A stretch of 64,000 bases of DNA from Oegoconia quadripuncta. Lineage: Eukaryota > Arthropoda > Insecta > Lepidoptera > Autostichidae. A model generated the notes under the pieces. It saw only the letters and a list, made by a program, of their open reading frames with translations, did no database searches and was not told the origin of the DNA. The first letter of the stretch is position 1; the number at the start of each line of letters is the position of its first letter. Positions 9,226 through 20,795 of the stretch are shown here, piece after piece. The position numbers and the translations under genes were made by a program. The stretch covers positions 24,477,578 to 24,541,577 of the forward strand of contig OX438744.1 of NCBI GenBank assembly GCA_949316235.1. The letters run 5' to 3'.

Positions 9226-12200
9226 ATGTCGTTCTGTAGAATAACTGGTCGCAGCAGAGGGCTGCCGAAGCCCAATTATTTCCCGCTTCTCGCTCCCATC
9301 TCGCCGGCAGATGCGAAGCGTTGCTGCAGGATCACCGGCAAGTCTTACGGCTTACCCTCTCACCACTACATTCCAGTGCTTCTCGCCGCAAGATCTCCGA
9401 AAACGAAATGCAAAATTACCAACGTATCTGGGGAACTTGGACCGCATCACTACTCGCCGGAAATCCACTATGGAAATAGAAAACATGAAATGCTGCCCGA
9501 TTACAGATACATTTTTCCAGTATTGGATGGTTCAACAGAGGCACAAAAATCTTTAATGGAAATGTTATTAAATAAACAAGTGACTGAAGAGAAGCGATAC
9601 GTGTATACAGTGCAAGAAAGAAGATGTAGCTTAGTTTTTTCTGCTCAAATGGAAGCAGCAGTTCGTGACGGAGACGTCCGGGACGTCATGTTAGCTAAAG
9701 ATTCGGACACAGTGTTAATCAAAATGAAACAGGGACGCAGTGTCTCCATGGATTTCAAGGACTTCACTGATGACGTAGAAATGTACGAAGGAGAGGGACC
9801 GAATGCTGAAGTATTGAAACAAAGAGAAATTGAAGAAATGGAAGAAAGAAAGAAAAAGCGGAAGCGAACAGCTGGCTTATCTTCCATGAAGAAAATATTC
9901 GAGAAAAAAGAAAAGTTGGCCGAGGTACAAGAACTGGAAGAAGAGAAACATCGTCAAGAAAAATTGGCTAAAAAGGCAAAATTAGAAACATTCAAACATG
10001 AAAAGCATGACGTTAAAACTTTTTCTAGTAATAATTTTAACGTTAGTCATATGCGCTCAAAATCGAGTATTTTAATGTGCAGTGGTGAATGGAGAGATCA
10101 ATTGCATCCCCTTATTGAATCATGGGATTGGGAAGCATTCGAAAAAGAAGTAAATGATAAACATGTTATCCCAAAAGTAGATACATTGCCTACTCCGGTA
10201 AAAATAACTCCATACAACTGCGATACGGAAATCTATGAAGTTGATCGCAATATTAGCGATGTATCAATCGCTTTAGAAAACGTTCCCTGTGTTAATCCAT
10301 TAAAACCGATAAAAACGCGACCTGCCGAAACGGTTCTAAATGCCGTCAAGGAGCTTTCGGAAGATCGTTTAATTGAAACATCGGATGTTACGGAAAAGTT
10401 GTACATTGAAAATAAAATTGGCATGCTTCCCACTATGGAAAACCTTTCGGAAGTTGTTAAAAATATGAGCAAAGGAAAACGATCTAAAGTGGCAAAAGTA
10501 TCTGGATTGACATTAGACATAAACAAAGCAAAGAAGTTTATTCCGGGCCAACATCTAAACACACCCCAAGGACCTGTTTTTGTGCCTGGACAGACTGTAG
10601 AAACACCTATTGGTCCTGTTTTCGTACCCGGCTTAAGTGTAAACACACCTGCGGGACCAGGCCTAATACCAGGTCACATAGTAACAAACGATAATGAACC
10701 CTTCTTTCTTGCTGGACAAGTTTTACATACAACAACTGGCGATGAATTTGTGTGTGGACAAACAATTAAAAATAAAGATGACTCGTATCGTTTCATTGAA
10801 GGCCAAACTGTGTTGTCCGAGGAGGGCCTCAAGTTTGTACCTGGAAAAATTATAGACGTAGGACCGGAAGAAGTTTTTGTACCAGGTCAAACTATTATGA
10901 CACCGGATGGTGTACAGTTTATTCCTGGACAAACGATGACAGAAAACAGTGCAATTATTTTCACGCCCGGACAAAATGCCAAAATAAACAATGAGTGGCA
11001 GTTTGTACCGGGGCAAACTGTGAATCAGGATAATGAATTACATTTTGTGCCCGGCGCTACTATCGCTACACCGAATGGACTCAAGTTTGTACCTGGACAA
11101 ACAGTTGCTATTAATGGAGAAAGTTGCTTTATACCTGGTATTACTAAAACAACAAGCAGCAACAATTTAGAATTTGTTCCTGGAACTACTGTTGATACTA
11201 TTGACGGACCAAAGTTCATTGAAGGCCAAGTTGTCCATACTGAGTTTGGAGAAAAATTCATGCCTGGTAAAACAATTGTTCAAGCAAATGGGCATGTTGA
11301 GTTCTCTGTTGCTAAATCTATAGAAGATATCACATTTACAGAAAGTACGTCTATGGGTCTTCCAATTGACATAAGAACATGCTCTCTTTCTGAGGAATCA
11401 CTGTATGTTTTCGGACATATGGTGCAAACAGTTAAGGGAATCGAATTCTATCCTGGCCCAAGAGTACCTAAAATAGAAGGTAAAGTGGTCCCTGGAAGAC
11501 TTGTAAAAAATGAAGCAAATCAATCCCGTTTTGTACCAGGCATGATGGTTGAAGGTGTATTTGTACCCGGACAGATTGTGTTTACCGAAAACGGTGAACA
11601 GTTCGTTCCGGGCCAAGTAGTAGATACAGCTGATGGTCCCAAATTCGTACCCGGACAAGTGGTAAACACAAAAAATGGGCCGAAATTTGTACCTGGACAG
11701 ACTATTCATACCATTGATGGACCCCGATTTGTACCTGGACAAATTATTGAAACCAAAGCTGGACCTACGTTTATCCCCGGTCAAGTTATATCTACAGAAG
11801 ATGAAGGCTCTAGATTTGTACCTGGACAAGTTGTCGATACAGAGGAAGGTCCTAGATTTGTTCCAGGTAGAGTAATAGAGACAGATGACAATGGTGTCAC
11901 TTTTGTGCCTGGACAAATTGTGCAAACTCCAGAAGGGCTGAAATTTGTCGCTCCCGACCTTACAGAAGGCGAAGAAGGCTTAGAATTCTCAGTGCAAAGC
12001 TTTGTTGTCACTCCTGAAGAGTTAAAACTCTTAAAAGTGAAAACCAATCCAAATGATACAACATCTACAAAAGGAGAGTTAACTATCGACACGAATATGT
12101 TGAGACAATTATCTGAAGCTGGTATGTCGATTGGAAGACAAGTGCCAGCTGACCTGCCCGCTATAAACGTAGTTCTAAACCAAACTCGAAATGCAGAAGC

Positions 12201-13824
12201 ACTGAAAGCTTTTGTTACAGATTTTGGTCTTAAAGATGATGTTGCCAATCAATTAATGGAAGTAATTACATCTATTATAGAAATGAGTGCACATTTGAAA
12301 ACTGAAATACATGAAAATCATAGTGATGGAACAAAAAGTGAAGGATCGACGAATGATTCTAAAAAGGGAAGAAATAGTAAGAAACGCATTGAAGCTTATG
12401 AGCCAAATGGTTTCAATGGGGGTAATGGACAAACTGCTCATCAGGAACATGTTAAAAATTCCATTGCTGCTGCAGTGTTAGCTGCTCTAGTTACAGCTGA
12501 ACAATTTGAAAAAGTTAATAACAACAACAGCAAAGAAAAATATCAATTTATTTTGAAATCAATCGATACCATTTTAGGAAAAGCGATAGATGCAGATTTC
12601 GTATCGGCTATGTACAAAATTCTTCAAACTGAAGAAAACAAAGATGTTCTTTGCGAAGAAATTCTTGAAAACTCTTCTCAACCGAAATTAGAATTAATTA
12701 AAATTGCTGTAAACAGCACTTTATATAAACATTCCTTTACCGATGAAGACATTATAGAGAAGTTCGGCGAATTCTTGAGTACAGAAAATGAAGTATTAGG
12801 CCCAGCTTTTAAGAACATTGCCAAAAGTGATACGAATCTATTGCGCCATGTGTTGGGCAACATCTCGGAATCTATTTCATTTGTCAAAACAGACCATGAA
12901 GCTACCGAAACGTTACAGAAAGCCATCGTAGCAGCTGTACAGGAAACCAGTACGAAAGCTATAGAAATAATGCTCCAAGAATGTGACAAGAAAGATTTAA
13001 AAGAGTTGATCGTTCAGTCCGTCGGACTTGCTAGAATTCTTGGGATGAGAGACGTCGCTTCGAAACTACTTGCGGTTGCTAGTGACGAGGAAAGCCTAGC
13101 CAAGATAGCGACTGATGCCACAAGTCTTAATATATTAAAGAGGTTAACAGTTATGAGGAAATTAGCAGAACAAGAGCCAGGCTTGCATTCTGCGCTTCGT
13201 AAACTCGAGACAGATCCAGAACTAGCTCGCACAGATCCTAAACTTAGGGACTTGGTGCGAGAGAGTGCCGCTCTTATGATTGTTCCTGAAGAGCCACCTT
13301 TAATGTCGTCAGATGACGTCCCACTAAGTTTGCTCGATCCAGAAAATAGTCTCGCTATGGAAGACTTTTTATTCCAACGCAAAAAGAGGGCTACTGGAGC
13401 TTTGTTAATCATGAAGAAAGGTTTGCAAGCCGTTGTTCCCCGTGAGGCTAGTCGTGCTGTTTTAACCGGTCAAGTAGCATACACAGTGCTTGACGAAACT
13501 GGAATTAGGCATTTCGAACCGTTGCACGTATTTTCTGCATTAAACCTTAGCCAACCGACCGCACATCGTTTCAGTATGTACAGCTGTCCTGTAGTTGATG
13601 ACAACGATGAGGATCTACAAACCTTCACTGGCTTCTGTAACATTAGTAATAATCAGAGAATCACTAAGTTTGGAGGCTGGAGTCGTAGATACAGCGGAGT
13701 TTTATTGGATAGAGAGAATACTAGGAATAGAATGAGTAATTATGATAATACGCCGAGTTACAAACGGTATCCCTCTCGATCGTCGACAAGATCTAGATCT
13801 AGTTGTAGCAGGAGTCCTCCAAAG
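9226..13824 (+). CDS. unc-89: Unc-89/obscurin-like protein, exon 1 (residues 1-1533)
   Basis: This 4.6-kb exon encodes the long N-terminal part of an obscurin-like sarcomeric protein. Residues 1-100 hold three copies of a C-[RK]-I-T-x4-x-[GE]-L motif with a Tyr 14 residues after the Cys (C4/Y18, C34/Y48, C62/Y76). About 200-265 is Lys/Glu-rich and likely coiled coil. 438-906 is an array of 14-residue FVPGQ-type repeats. About 970-1370 is rich in predicted helix without a named domain. A conserved-looking RATGALLIMKKGLQAVVP block is near 1390, and the last 90 residues are Arg/Ser-rich. The start is the first in-frame ATG, in good context, after a short uORF. The donor AAAG|GTAAAC at 13824/13825 leaves phase 0 and joins in frame to the SH3 exon. 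If intron 1 is retained, translation ends 13 codons later (stop ends 13866). Assignment to Unc-89 rests on the downstream SH3-DH order; this region itself matches no named domain I know. No signal peptide or membrane segment is seen. Confidence 0.85.
10537..11943 (+). repeat. unc-89: FVPGQ 14-residue repeat array within unc-89 exon 1
   Basis: The consensus is F-[VI]-P-G-Q-x-[VI]-x-T-x-x-G-P-[KR]. I count 18 units in a first block (about residues 438-690), a spacer with degenerate sequence, and 13 units in a second block (about 728-906). Most units are 14 residues, a few 13 or 15, one only 10. Units in the second block, above all 11601-11860, are closest to consensus. The alternation of small hydrophobic, Pro-Gly turn and Gly positions suggests stacked short beta strands (solenoid-like), which is inference. 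Codon choice varies between units, so the protein sequence rather than the DNA is conserved. Confidence 0.9.
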
Positions 13825-13912
13825 GTAAACACAAATGTTGTCCATATGCCCATCCCTTCAATATAAGCATAGTCCAATACTGGAGTACCCAATGTGTTTT
13901 ATTTTGTTTCAG

Positions 13913-14028
13913 GTAGAGGATGTGCTGGTAGCATCAACAGACTATACAGCGTCGGGTGACGATGAGGTATCCCTCAAAGCCGGCGATATCGTCGAGGTCC
14001 TCGACACCAAAGCCGCTCTCGGGGCCAA
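13913..14028 (+). CDS. unc-89: Unc-89/obscurin-like, exon 2 (first half of SH3)
   Basis: The acceptor TTTTGTTTCAG|GTAGAG at 13912/13913 follows an 88-bp intron and is phase 0. The donor GCCAA|GTAAGT at 14028/14029 is phase 2. It encodes the first half of an SH3 domain: the ALYDY-like STDYTASGDDEVSL, the diverging turn KAGD and strand IVEVLDT, ending at AALGA. The aromatic pair and GYVP half are in exon 4. SH3 domains bind proline-rich peptides; in the Unc-89 family this one precedes the RhoGEF module. An AATAAA at 14100-14105, in the following intron, could allow early polyadenylation, but no evidence of use exists. Confidence 0.92.
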
Positions 14029-16480
14029 GTAAGTACCGATCATTCATTTATTATTGGCATGCGCTTTGCACAACCGTGCCCCCATTGATGGAGTTCGTAA
14101 ATAAATGTATAAATAACTGAACAGACATGTGCGCCTTGTGAAACTCTAGTCATTACCCCGGCTCTAAACCCGGATCGTTATCTAAAATAAATCATCATGA
14201 ATTTTACATCTCACTAATACACTTAACAAAACTTCCGAAAACTATTCAAAACATTATTCTAACCCCGATAAATTGGAGATGCAACTTTTAAACGTCTGAA
14301 TTTAGCTATTTTGACGAAAGTATCGAAGCTATTTTCGGCGTGGAAAGTGGAGAACGGAGATGGGGCAGGGAAATGTCAAGAATGCGTTTGAGAGCATAGA
14401 TGCGCTGGACAAGTCATCCGTGAATGTGACTATTTCGGCGCGGGTCATTGCACCATGCACCGCTGACGTAACTGTCAACTTTGTGAATAAATTTTAATCC
14501 ACATACCTCATCATCACGACTTTCATCACCCATCGTGTTAACTAAACCGTTCATAATACAATCACCACCCTCATCTCAGTGATCATATGATGACGTAATG
14601 AGAAATAATTGTTGATACAGGTACAGAGGGCGTGTCTATAGATACGAGAACCATTTCTTCCAACCCAGGGGTCTTTCTTTAGACTATGTCTTTAGCGTAC
14701 CCACATACAAAATGTACTATTATTGATTGATCATGCCTTATCAGAAGAAGAATGGACGACAGAAGATCATGCAATCATTGATTATACCATTGTAAATATC
14801 AAGCTTCGTTAGAAAGCAGTCAATATGTTATATGTTACTATTGTATGTATCATTATCTACATGTTGTGATCTACATTTTGTTGTGATAACTATTTTATTT
14901 TAAGATATATGTTATTAATTAGTATTGCCATTGTTGGCTTACCATTTCGCATTCATATAATCAAACCACATTTGTGTTACATTTTTTTGTGTACAACAAT
15001 ATTAAGGTTGTTTGAAAGGTATGTAATAAAGATAATAAAACTTTTGGAGTTTCTTTTTAGTTTAAACTGATAATGTTAGCATTTTCCTGTCACAATCTTA
15101 TGAAGAAAGAAAGTAGTGGAATAATATCTTGACAATTTCTTCAGGCATTTCAAGGAACTAGTGAATAAACCATGACGGTATTGACAAAGATAGAGGCCCG
15201 TATCTTTACACCTAACTGAAGTCGGAGAATTTGACCTTCGTTCCTGTCTCGCTGATCTTTCTAGGAACTTACAACTAGAAGGAATATTGGATAGAAATAG
15301 GCAAGGTAAAATTTTCTATCTTCATGTAGGTATTGACAAGTGTGGTTAGTTGTGCAAATACAAAACTATTGTCTCATACATTTCCGAAGAATGTAGAACC
15401 ATCAAATGCGAAGCACATACACTAAACAATGCCACCTAATGACGAGACAAAAGCAAATAGCTCACAAATCTGTTGGAATTACAAAAAACAGAGTTGTAAC
15501 TGCAACCAGTGGCCGGTGAGCTGTAAATTTGCCAGTCTGCCGTCTGTCCACGTGGCATGGTGCCAGCTAACACGGCCAGGTAGAGCATTTCTCATACACT
15601 TCGCATTTATTAACTTTAAATGTATTTTATTTTCTCAAATATTATACCTAGATAGAAATGACTAGCGAGTGACGCTGCTTGGTGAATGATTCACAGATTG
15701 AATATAATGTTTTTACTTACACGAACTACGGAATATAGGAAGTCTAATGAATGACATTTATATAACTTTTGAGGCTTGGTGGATTAGTTTGTGATGATGA
15801 CGCCGTTAGGTAGTTACTTATTTTTCTAATTCTGCAGCATTTTGGAGGAGAACATGACTTGACAAATAAATGGTTGTCACTATACAGCATGGAAACGATA
15901 AGCGATTAAATCGAATATTCCTAAACTGTGCGTATATTGTAAAAGTTTTTACTGATATTGAAAGTGCGTCACTACCTAAGTAAATAAAAAACTTAGAGAA
16001 ATGATTTGTAATTATTGTCATGCCATAGTAAATACATGGGAGTAGGAAAATACTTATAAAACAAAATTCATAAACGCACTTTCAATATCAGTAAAACAGT
16101 TTTACAGTATCTTGTACGGGTTAGGAAAAATCGCGTTTCCACTTTTTAAATTGTATCATAAAGTTTGTGTCTTTCTATAATAAATTTCTTAATACTAAAA
16201 ACCGTTAAAAATGTCCTAGTGCATTATTACTTAGGGATGTGCATTACATTACACACTTAGAGAGTGATATTTGTGCCGCCCTGATAGTTAAAAGGTACCA
16301 GGATAGCAGAAGCAACTTAGAGGTTGGATGGCTTCTGGCGCGTCTCGTGAGACTAGCGCGCGCCATCGCTATTTCGAATACACATTTTTCACCATTCTTA
16401 ATCTATTCTACTATTAGTTTATTTATTATTTCAATTATTGTATAGTCATAGTAAAAAGGTATGTATGAAACTGCGTACTG
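14029..16480. other. Unc-89 intron 2, proximal part
   Basis: AT-rich intron DNA. No further exon with matching phase, RNA gene or clear repeat was found. TTTCAATATCAGTAAAA at about 16080 and, inverted, at about 15945-15963 is a small local inverted repeat (GAAAGTGCGT / ACGCACTTTC). Confidence 0.45.
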
Positions 16481-16484
16481 TTAG

Positions 16485-16620
16485 TCAATATTCAAATACT
16501 TTTATTTCATAGCATAAAAAAAATGTTTCATCTTTTAAATTAATATTACGTTACTGCTCCGTACCCAAAGAAGAACGAGCAAGAAATTCAAGAGTTGCTC
16601 TTTATAAGTAGATTTTAGGT
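16485..16620 (-). mobile_element. Jockey-type LINE 3' end fragment
   Basis: TTTTATTTCATAG and GAAGAACGAGCAAGAAATTC, followed by GAGTTGCTCTTT, match other minus-strand LINE tails at 48862-49020 and 29790-29930. Only the 3' untranslated end is left. Confidence 0.6.
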
Positions 16621-17032
16621 TGCAATTACTGAATAGATATTACAACTGTCGAGCTATCTGAGACATCTGTAACTATGAGAGGTCGAGAAATATGTCCTAA
16701 TGAACCACATCGTCGATTTTAGAGATAATAAAAATGGCTTCATGGCATTTTGAAAGGTAGGTATTTTGCCTAAGACTGGAATGGAATTCAAAAGTATCTG
16801 TAAGATACAATCGATACAATCAATAATAAAAAGGGAATCAAACTTCTTAAAATAAAATAAACTTAGGATGAAAGGAACACAGCCAAATTTAGCATTAATC
16901 TCTTCAAACATTTCAATTTCGTATCATAAGGATGACAAGAAAAATTATAAGAGCCAAAAAGAAATATGCAAGTGGCGTTATTTTGTAATTTAATATTAAA
17001 ACTTATTTTTTTTACATTAATCATTACATCCA

Positions 17033-17510
17033 ACTAATACAATACAATACAACACAACACAATACAATGCAAATACACTTTATTGCAGAACAGAAAAGGA
17101 AATACAGTTACAGAAAGTGGTAGGAGTAGAACTAATTTAAAAAATATAAAAGCTCTGTCAAGATGAACAGTCTGACCTAATATGGCTGAAATTTTGTACA
17201 CAACCAAAAAATGTCCTATGATGCTTTTTATGGATCTCTAATGATAACTTACGAATATTACAATTAGAATAGAAGCTAGTTACATAATAAATAACACAGA
17301 AATAAAACTGTTATTCTTACTAGTAAAACTATATCAGATATAATTACATAAATAACACATAGCTTTCACCTTTACACATACTTTGGAATATTGTACCAGT
17401 CTCCATCTTTAACGGTAATAGCTGAAAATCAGTGTTTTGCTCTTGAGCAATCCGACACTGAGCTATGGCCCATTTGTGCCACTGCAGCACACACATACTT
17501 TTTATACCTA
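17033..17510. repeat. LINE tail with AATAC repeats and family G fragment
   Basis: 17037-17090 has (ACAAT)n-like repeats followed by ACACTTTATTGCAG, the minus-strand polyadenylation end of a LINE (compare 62075-62130). 17400-17505 is family G, with AATAGCTGAAAATCAGTG and CACTGAGCTATGG; other copies are at 34890-34990 (inverted) and 44415-44515. No gene. Confidence 0.5.
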
Positions 17511-18160
17511 TCTTTTGCTTGCACTTTTATATACTATATTCTGTTTTTATTGCAATGTTTTGTAAAATGCTGTCTACATATTTAAGCTGTCTACATATTT
17601 AAGCTGCCGCCGCTTAGCCTCCTAGGCACCGTGCAATAAAGCAATGACCTGGAACATGTGTTTTACCCATGACGTGAACGAATGTACCGATCCGAGGTCC
17701 TTATTTTTTTGTATTCTGTTTAATAATGGGATAAAATTCCATAGGTAATATTTACACATAAAGCTCTTAAATTGAAGAGACAGAATACATTTACATAGAG
17801 ATGGTATTTGTAAATGAGTCGTCAAAATTATATACATAATATGATAACAGTATGCAACCAATGAATGTAGGTCAATTTCTTCGATGTAATATCACATGTC
17901 AATGAGGGGAGGGGCATGGGCTAACCCCATTGGAAATGGTGTCGCATTGACGTCACGACGCGGTTTCTGGACCAGACTGAAATAGAGTGCGCGCAACTTG
18001 CCTCGCCTTACGATTAAGTAAGGGAATCTGTTTGGTAGATATCAAGAAGGTACGAATAGTATAATCGTCTAAGGCAATCGATAATAAGGTACATTAACGT
18101 CACGACCTTTATCCCAAATCGGGTGGTCAGAGATAACCCAATATACGCGTTTGAGTGTTC
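17511..18160. other. Intron DNA with short repeat fragments
   Basis: A 17-base direct repeat (CTACATATTTAAGCTG) sits at about 17574 and 17590. 18096-18140 repeats the fragment seen at 1313-1350. Otherwise nothing recognised. Confidence 0.4.
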
Positions 18161-18164
18161 CACA

Positions 18165-18330
18165 TATTACAAATACAAATACTCTTTATTGCGCTAAATA
18201 ATTTACAATAATTTTTGATGATAACAATAGAACACAATTAGGCGGTCCTATCATCAAAAGCGATTCCAGCGATCTTCCAGACAACCCAAAGCTATGGGAC
18301 ATTTGTATTATTACATGGGCATTAAAACTA
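18165..18330 (-). mobile_element. LINE 3' end fragment
   Basis: AATACAAATACTCTTTATTG followed by CGCTAAATAATTTACAAT is repeated nearly exactly at 62100-62150. It is a minus-strand LINE 3' end; 18240-18300 looks like its 3' untranslated region. Confidence 0.6.
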
Positions 18331-18784
18331 TAATACTTGAAATAACATCCAAGGACTTTCGAAATATTCATAAAAACACGTCGCCATGAAAACGAGGAAG
18401 TTATTGTTTGGTAAACTCTCCGGAAGACTGGTTAATTCTATTCTATATCTATACAAAGTGTACAAAATAATACTCAAAGGCCGGCAACATATTATGATCT
18501 CTGCTGGTCATGCAAATTTTATTTTTATGGATGGAGCGGGAACCGCTTCCCATCAGGCGGCCCGTCGTCAACAAGCTATATATAAGGTCTAACAAAATTA
18601 ACCCGACAAATGTTGCAGAGTGTATGTATAGGATGTACCTATTACGAAAAAAATAAAACATTAAAGTTAACAGATTTTACTCAAAAAATAAAATTTAGAA
18701 ATGTAAAATTTGTGAGTTGGATCTTAATGGCCGCGCGCTCTAAGTACTTTGCCACAACACACAAACACGTGATGCGGTATCTTT

Positions 18785-18901
18785 GAAGACGCCGAAAGGC
18801 GACCACAAGCCGCTCGCCGCAGGCGCTTGCCCCGGCGCCGCCGCGACTTGCTGTGATTGGTTGCGCCCTGTGCCCCGCCACCAATCCCCTTTGGCGTCTT
18901 C
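18785..18901. promoter_or_regulatory. CpG-rich segment with two CCAAT boxes
   Basis: In an AT-rich intron this stretch is strikingly GC/CpG-rich. It has ATTGG at 18856-18860 and CCAAT at 18881-18885, and it is bracketed by inverted GAAGACGCC (18785-18793) and GGCGTCTTC (18893-18901). It may be an internal promoter or enhancer of unc-89, or a small inverted-repeat element. The overlapping open frames on both strands are by-products of base composition. Confidence 0.35.
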
Positions 18902-19068
18902 CATATCAATGGAACGGTGCCTGCTTTTGTCATTGATAAACAGCAAACCATGTTTCCGCTATAAGTCATTACTGTGACTTTAGAGTGAACAGAAATAAAT
19001 ATTTCGAACACTTACACCAATAACTTAGTCCTAAACAAAGCATAGCTTGTGCTATGAATACCTGCACC

Positions 19069-19140
19069 AGTAGCTTGACATCGTTTGTCGCGCGCGACGT
19101 AGAAGTGAGAGTGGAATAGTTGTTTCGTCCAAGCGAATAA
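19069..19140 (-). mobile_element. Partial copy of the TCGCG-rich small element
   Basis: TCGTTTGTCGCGCGCGACG matches the inverted right end of the element at 26000-26126, and AGTGGAATAGTTGT continues the match. Only about 70 bases remain. Confidence 0.5.
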
Positions 19141-19141
19141 A

Positions 19142-19316
19142 CGTTTATACTAGTGCAGATAACGGATACATAAATATTTTTATAAACATACGAACATGTA
19201 TGACTTCAATTCATTCATCCATCACACTAGTATTTATTCCCTAGCGGGATTCGAATCCGCAACCGTTGGTTTCACTGATAGGGTCACTATCCAACACACC
19301 GAACAGTCGTCAAGTA
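19142..19316 (-). mobile_element. SINE family C2 copy
   Basis: Read on the minus strand, this has the C2 head (GGTTGCGGATTCGAATCCCG, B-box), the AGTGACCCTATCAG stem and the CATGT body. Related copies are at 36790-37030 and 56740-56945. Confidence 0.7.
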
Positions 19317-19429
19317 CTTTGGGCGAGAAGACATCATTTTCCCGTACCTACCCTGTAAATCCGAGTTGAATTCAACCATTGACCTCTTTTTCGACTAATA
19401 GCTTGTTCCATATGTTAGCTATCAATTAT

Positions 19430-19575
19430 AATAGACTAGCTTTCTGCCCGCGACTTCACCCTCGAGAAATTACTTTATCGCGGACTTTTCACAGGATAAA
19501 TGTAGCCTATGTCCGTCTCCAGATCTCAGGATACCTGTCTACCAAAGTAGAAAACCGCGGAGTCGTACCAATGGC
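19430..19575 (+). mobile_element. RTE-like LINE 3' fragment
   Basis: Starts with CTAGCTTTCTGCCCGCGACT and continues with ATCGCGGAC and a CAGGATAAATGTAGCC motif, a very common moth LINE 3' region. No coding sequence. Confidence 0.55.
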
Positions 19576-19579
19576 GTCA

Positions 19580-20495
19580 TTATGAAATATATGTCTCAAA
19601 ATTGATTTCATTTAGTAAGTTAATTTATTATATTAAATAGCCTTTCTCCAATCCGGGATGGTTCATCATTAAAAACAAGATATTTTGTCACTTTCGGAAG
19701 TCTATGTGATGATTGATTGAAATATTTAAGGATAAGTGTTTCTTTGAAATTATATAATATTTTTAAATTATTTGAACCCTTACTCGCGTTTTACATCATC
19801 TACGACAATGATAGCCAGCAGCAGCAGCGTCATCATACCGAAGCTCTAAAAATATATTCTATCACCAAATGTGCCCTACATGACTAGGGGAAATCTCCAC
19901 GGGGAGAGGCATTTGCATGAATTGTTTGCAGTTGCCTGCAGACAGTATGTAATGTGAAACAATTTGTACAGTAATACTTTTGCTGATAACTTACCTCAAA
20001 ATATCAAATTCGGCAAAATGATAGTAATGCGGATACCAATTTAATAAATATATATATTTCCTTAAGTATAGCTTATTTATTATAGTTTACACTAACTTTA
20101 GTTTTGACCTTATTTTTAGTTTGGTACGAAGCGTCATACTTTGGACGGCCTTCTCCTTTCAATATGATCAGTTCAGAGATTTACTCGTGATAACAAATAT
20201 TTTATAAATATTTGTGAAGATTTATATTATACGTTTAAAATAATGATCGTGATGTCGTGATGCTATAAATGTGACAGTTGCAATGTTTGACTTAGTACTG
20301 GGATTGACTGTCCTGTGCTTTTATCCAGAAATTTCAAATAAATCCCGCAGGACGATAAACTGATTCCACCGACGTCCGTGAATGAATCCTCAAGTTGGTA
20401 CAATTTATGGGACTAGAATATTTCGGGCCACTATGTAGACGCTGTTTTCTGTTGTAATCAAAGTTTGAAACACTTGTGTATAATAATTCCGAATA
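19580..20495. other. Intron DNA, nothing recognised
   Basis: AT-rich sequence with no repeat shared elsewhere in the window and no exon-like frame. Confidence 0.4.
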
Positions 20496-20502
20496 GTTTT
20501 GA

Positions 20503-20795
20503 CGACCTGTTTGGTGTAGTGGTTAAAAACTTTGACCGCTATACCAAACGGTCGCGGGTTCAAACCCGCCAGGGGCATATGTTTGTATGATGAATACAGA
20601 CATGTTTTCTCGGGTTATGGATGTTTTTCATTTATATATGTATTTATTTACAAAAACAAAAATGTATTTGTGTAGTTTATCAACCATCTGGGATCCATAA
20701 CACAAGCCTAAGATGCTTACTGTGGACCTAGATGGCGCTGTGTGTATGTCTAAGGATATTTATTTATTATTATTATTTATATTAAATGATTTATG
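20503..20795 (+). mobile_element. SINE family C, near full length
   Basis: The tRNA-like head has A-box TGGTGTAGTGGTTA and B-box GGGTTCAAACCCG. The body GGGGCATATGTTTGTATGAT follows, then the 3' part with CTAGATGGCGCTGTGTGTAT and a TTATTATTATT tail. This is the best-preserved family C copy in the window. It is not a tRNA gene, since the sequence after the B-box continues into the SINE body. Confidence 0.85.

Noticed and set aside
11398..11925. 175-codon minus frame with a repeated SRYKS pattern
   Set aside because: It is the reverse reading of the FVPGQ repeat DNA, so its periodicity is inherited.
12678..13412. Minus-strand frames of 103 and 132 codons
   Set aside because: Antisense shadows of the unc-89 first exon.
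15429..15665. 78-codon + frame with several Cys
   Set aside because: No motif, no splice phase matching the unc-89 exons, and composition no better than random.
18740..19011. Overlapping frames on both strands in the CpG-rich segment
   Set aside because: Base composition keeps stops rare; there are no motifs and no splice sites in phase.
20503..20575. tRNA-like sequence with A and B boxes (also at the head of each SINE A, B and C copy)
   Set aside because: The sequence runs on into the SINE body, occurs many times, and the stems do not form a complete cloverleaf with an acceptor end.
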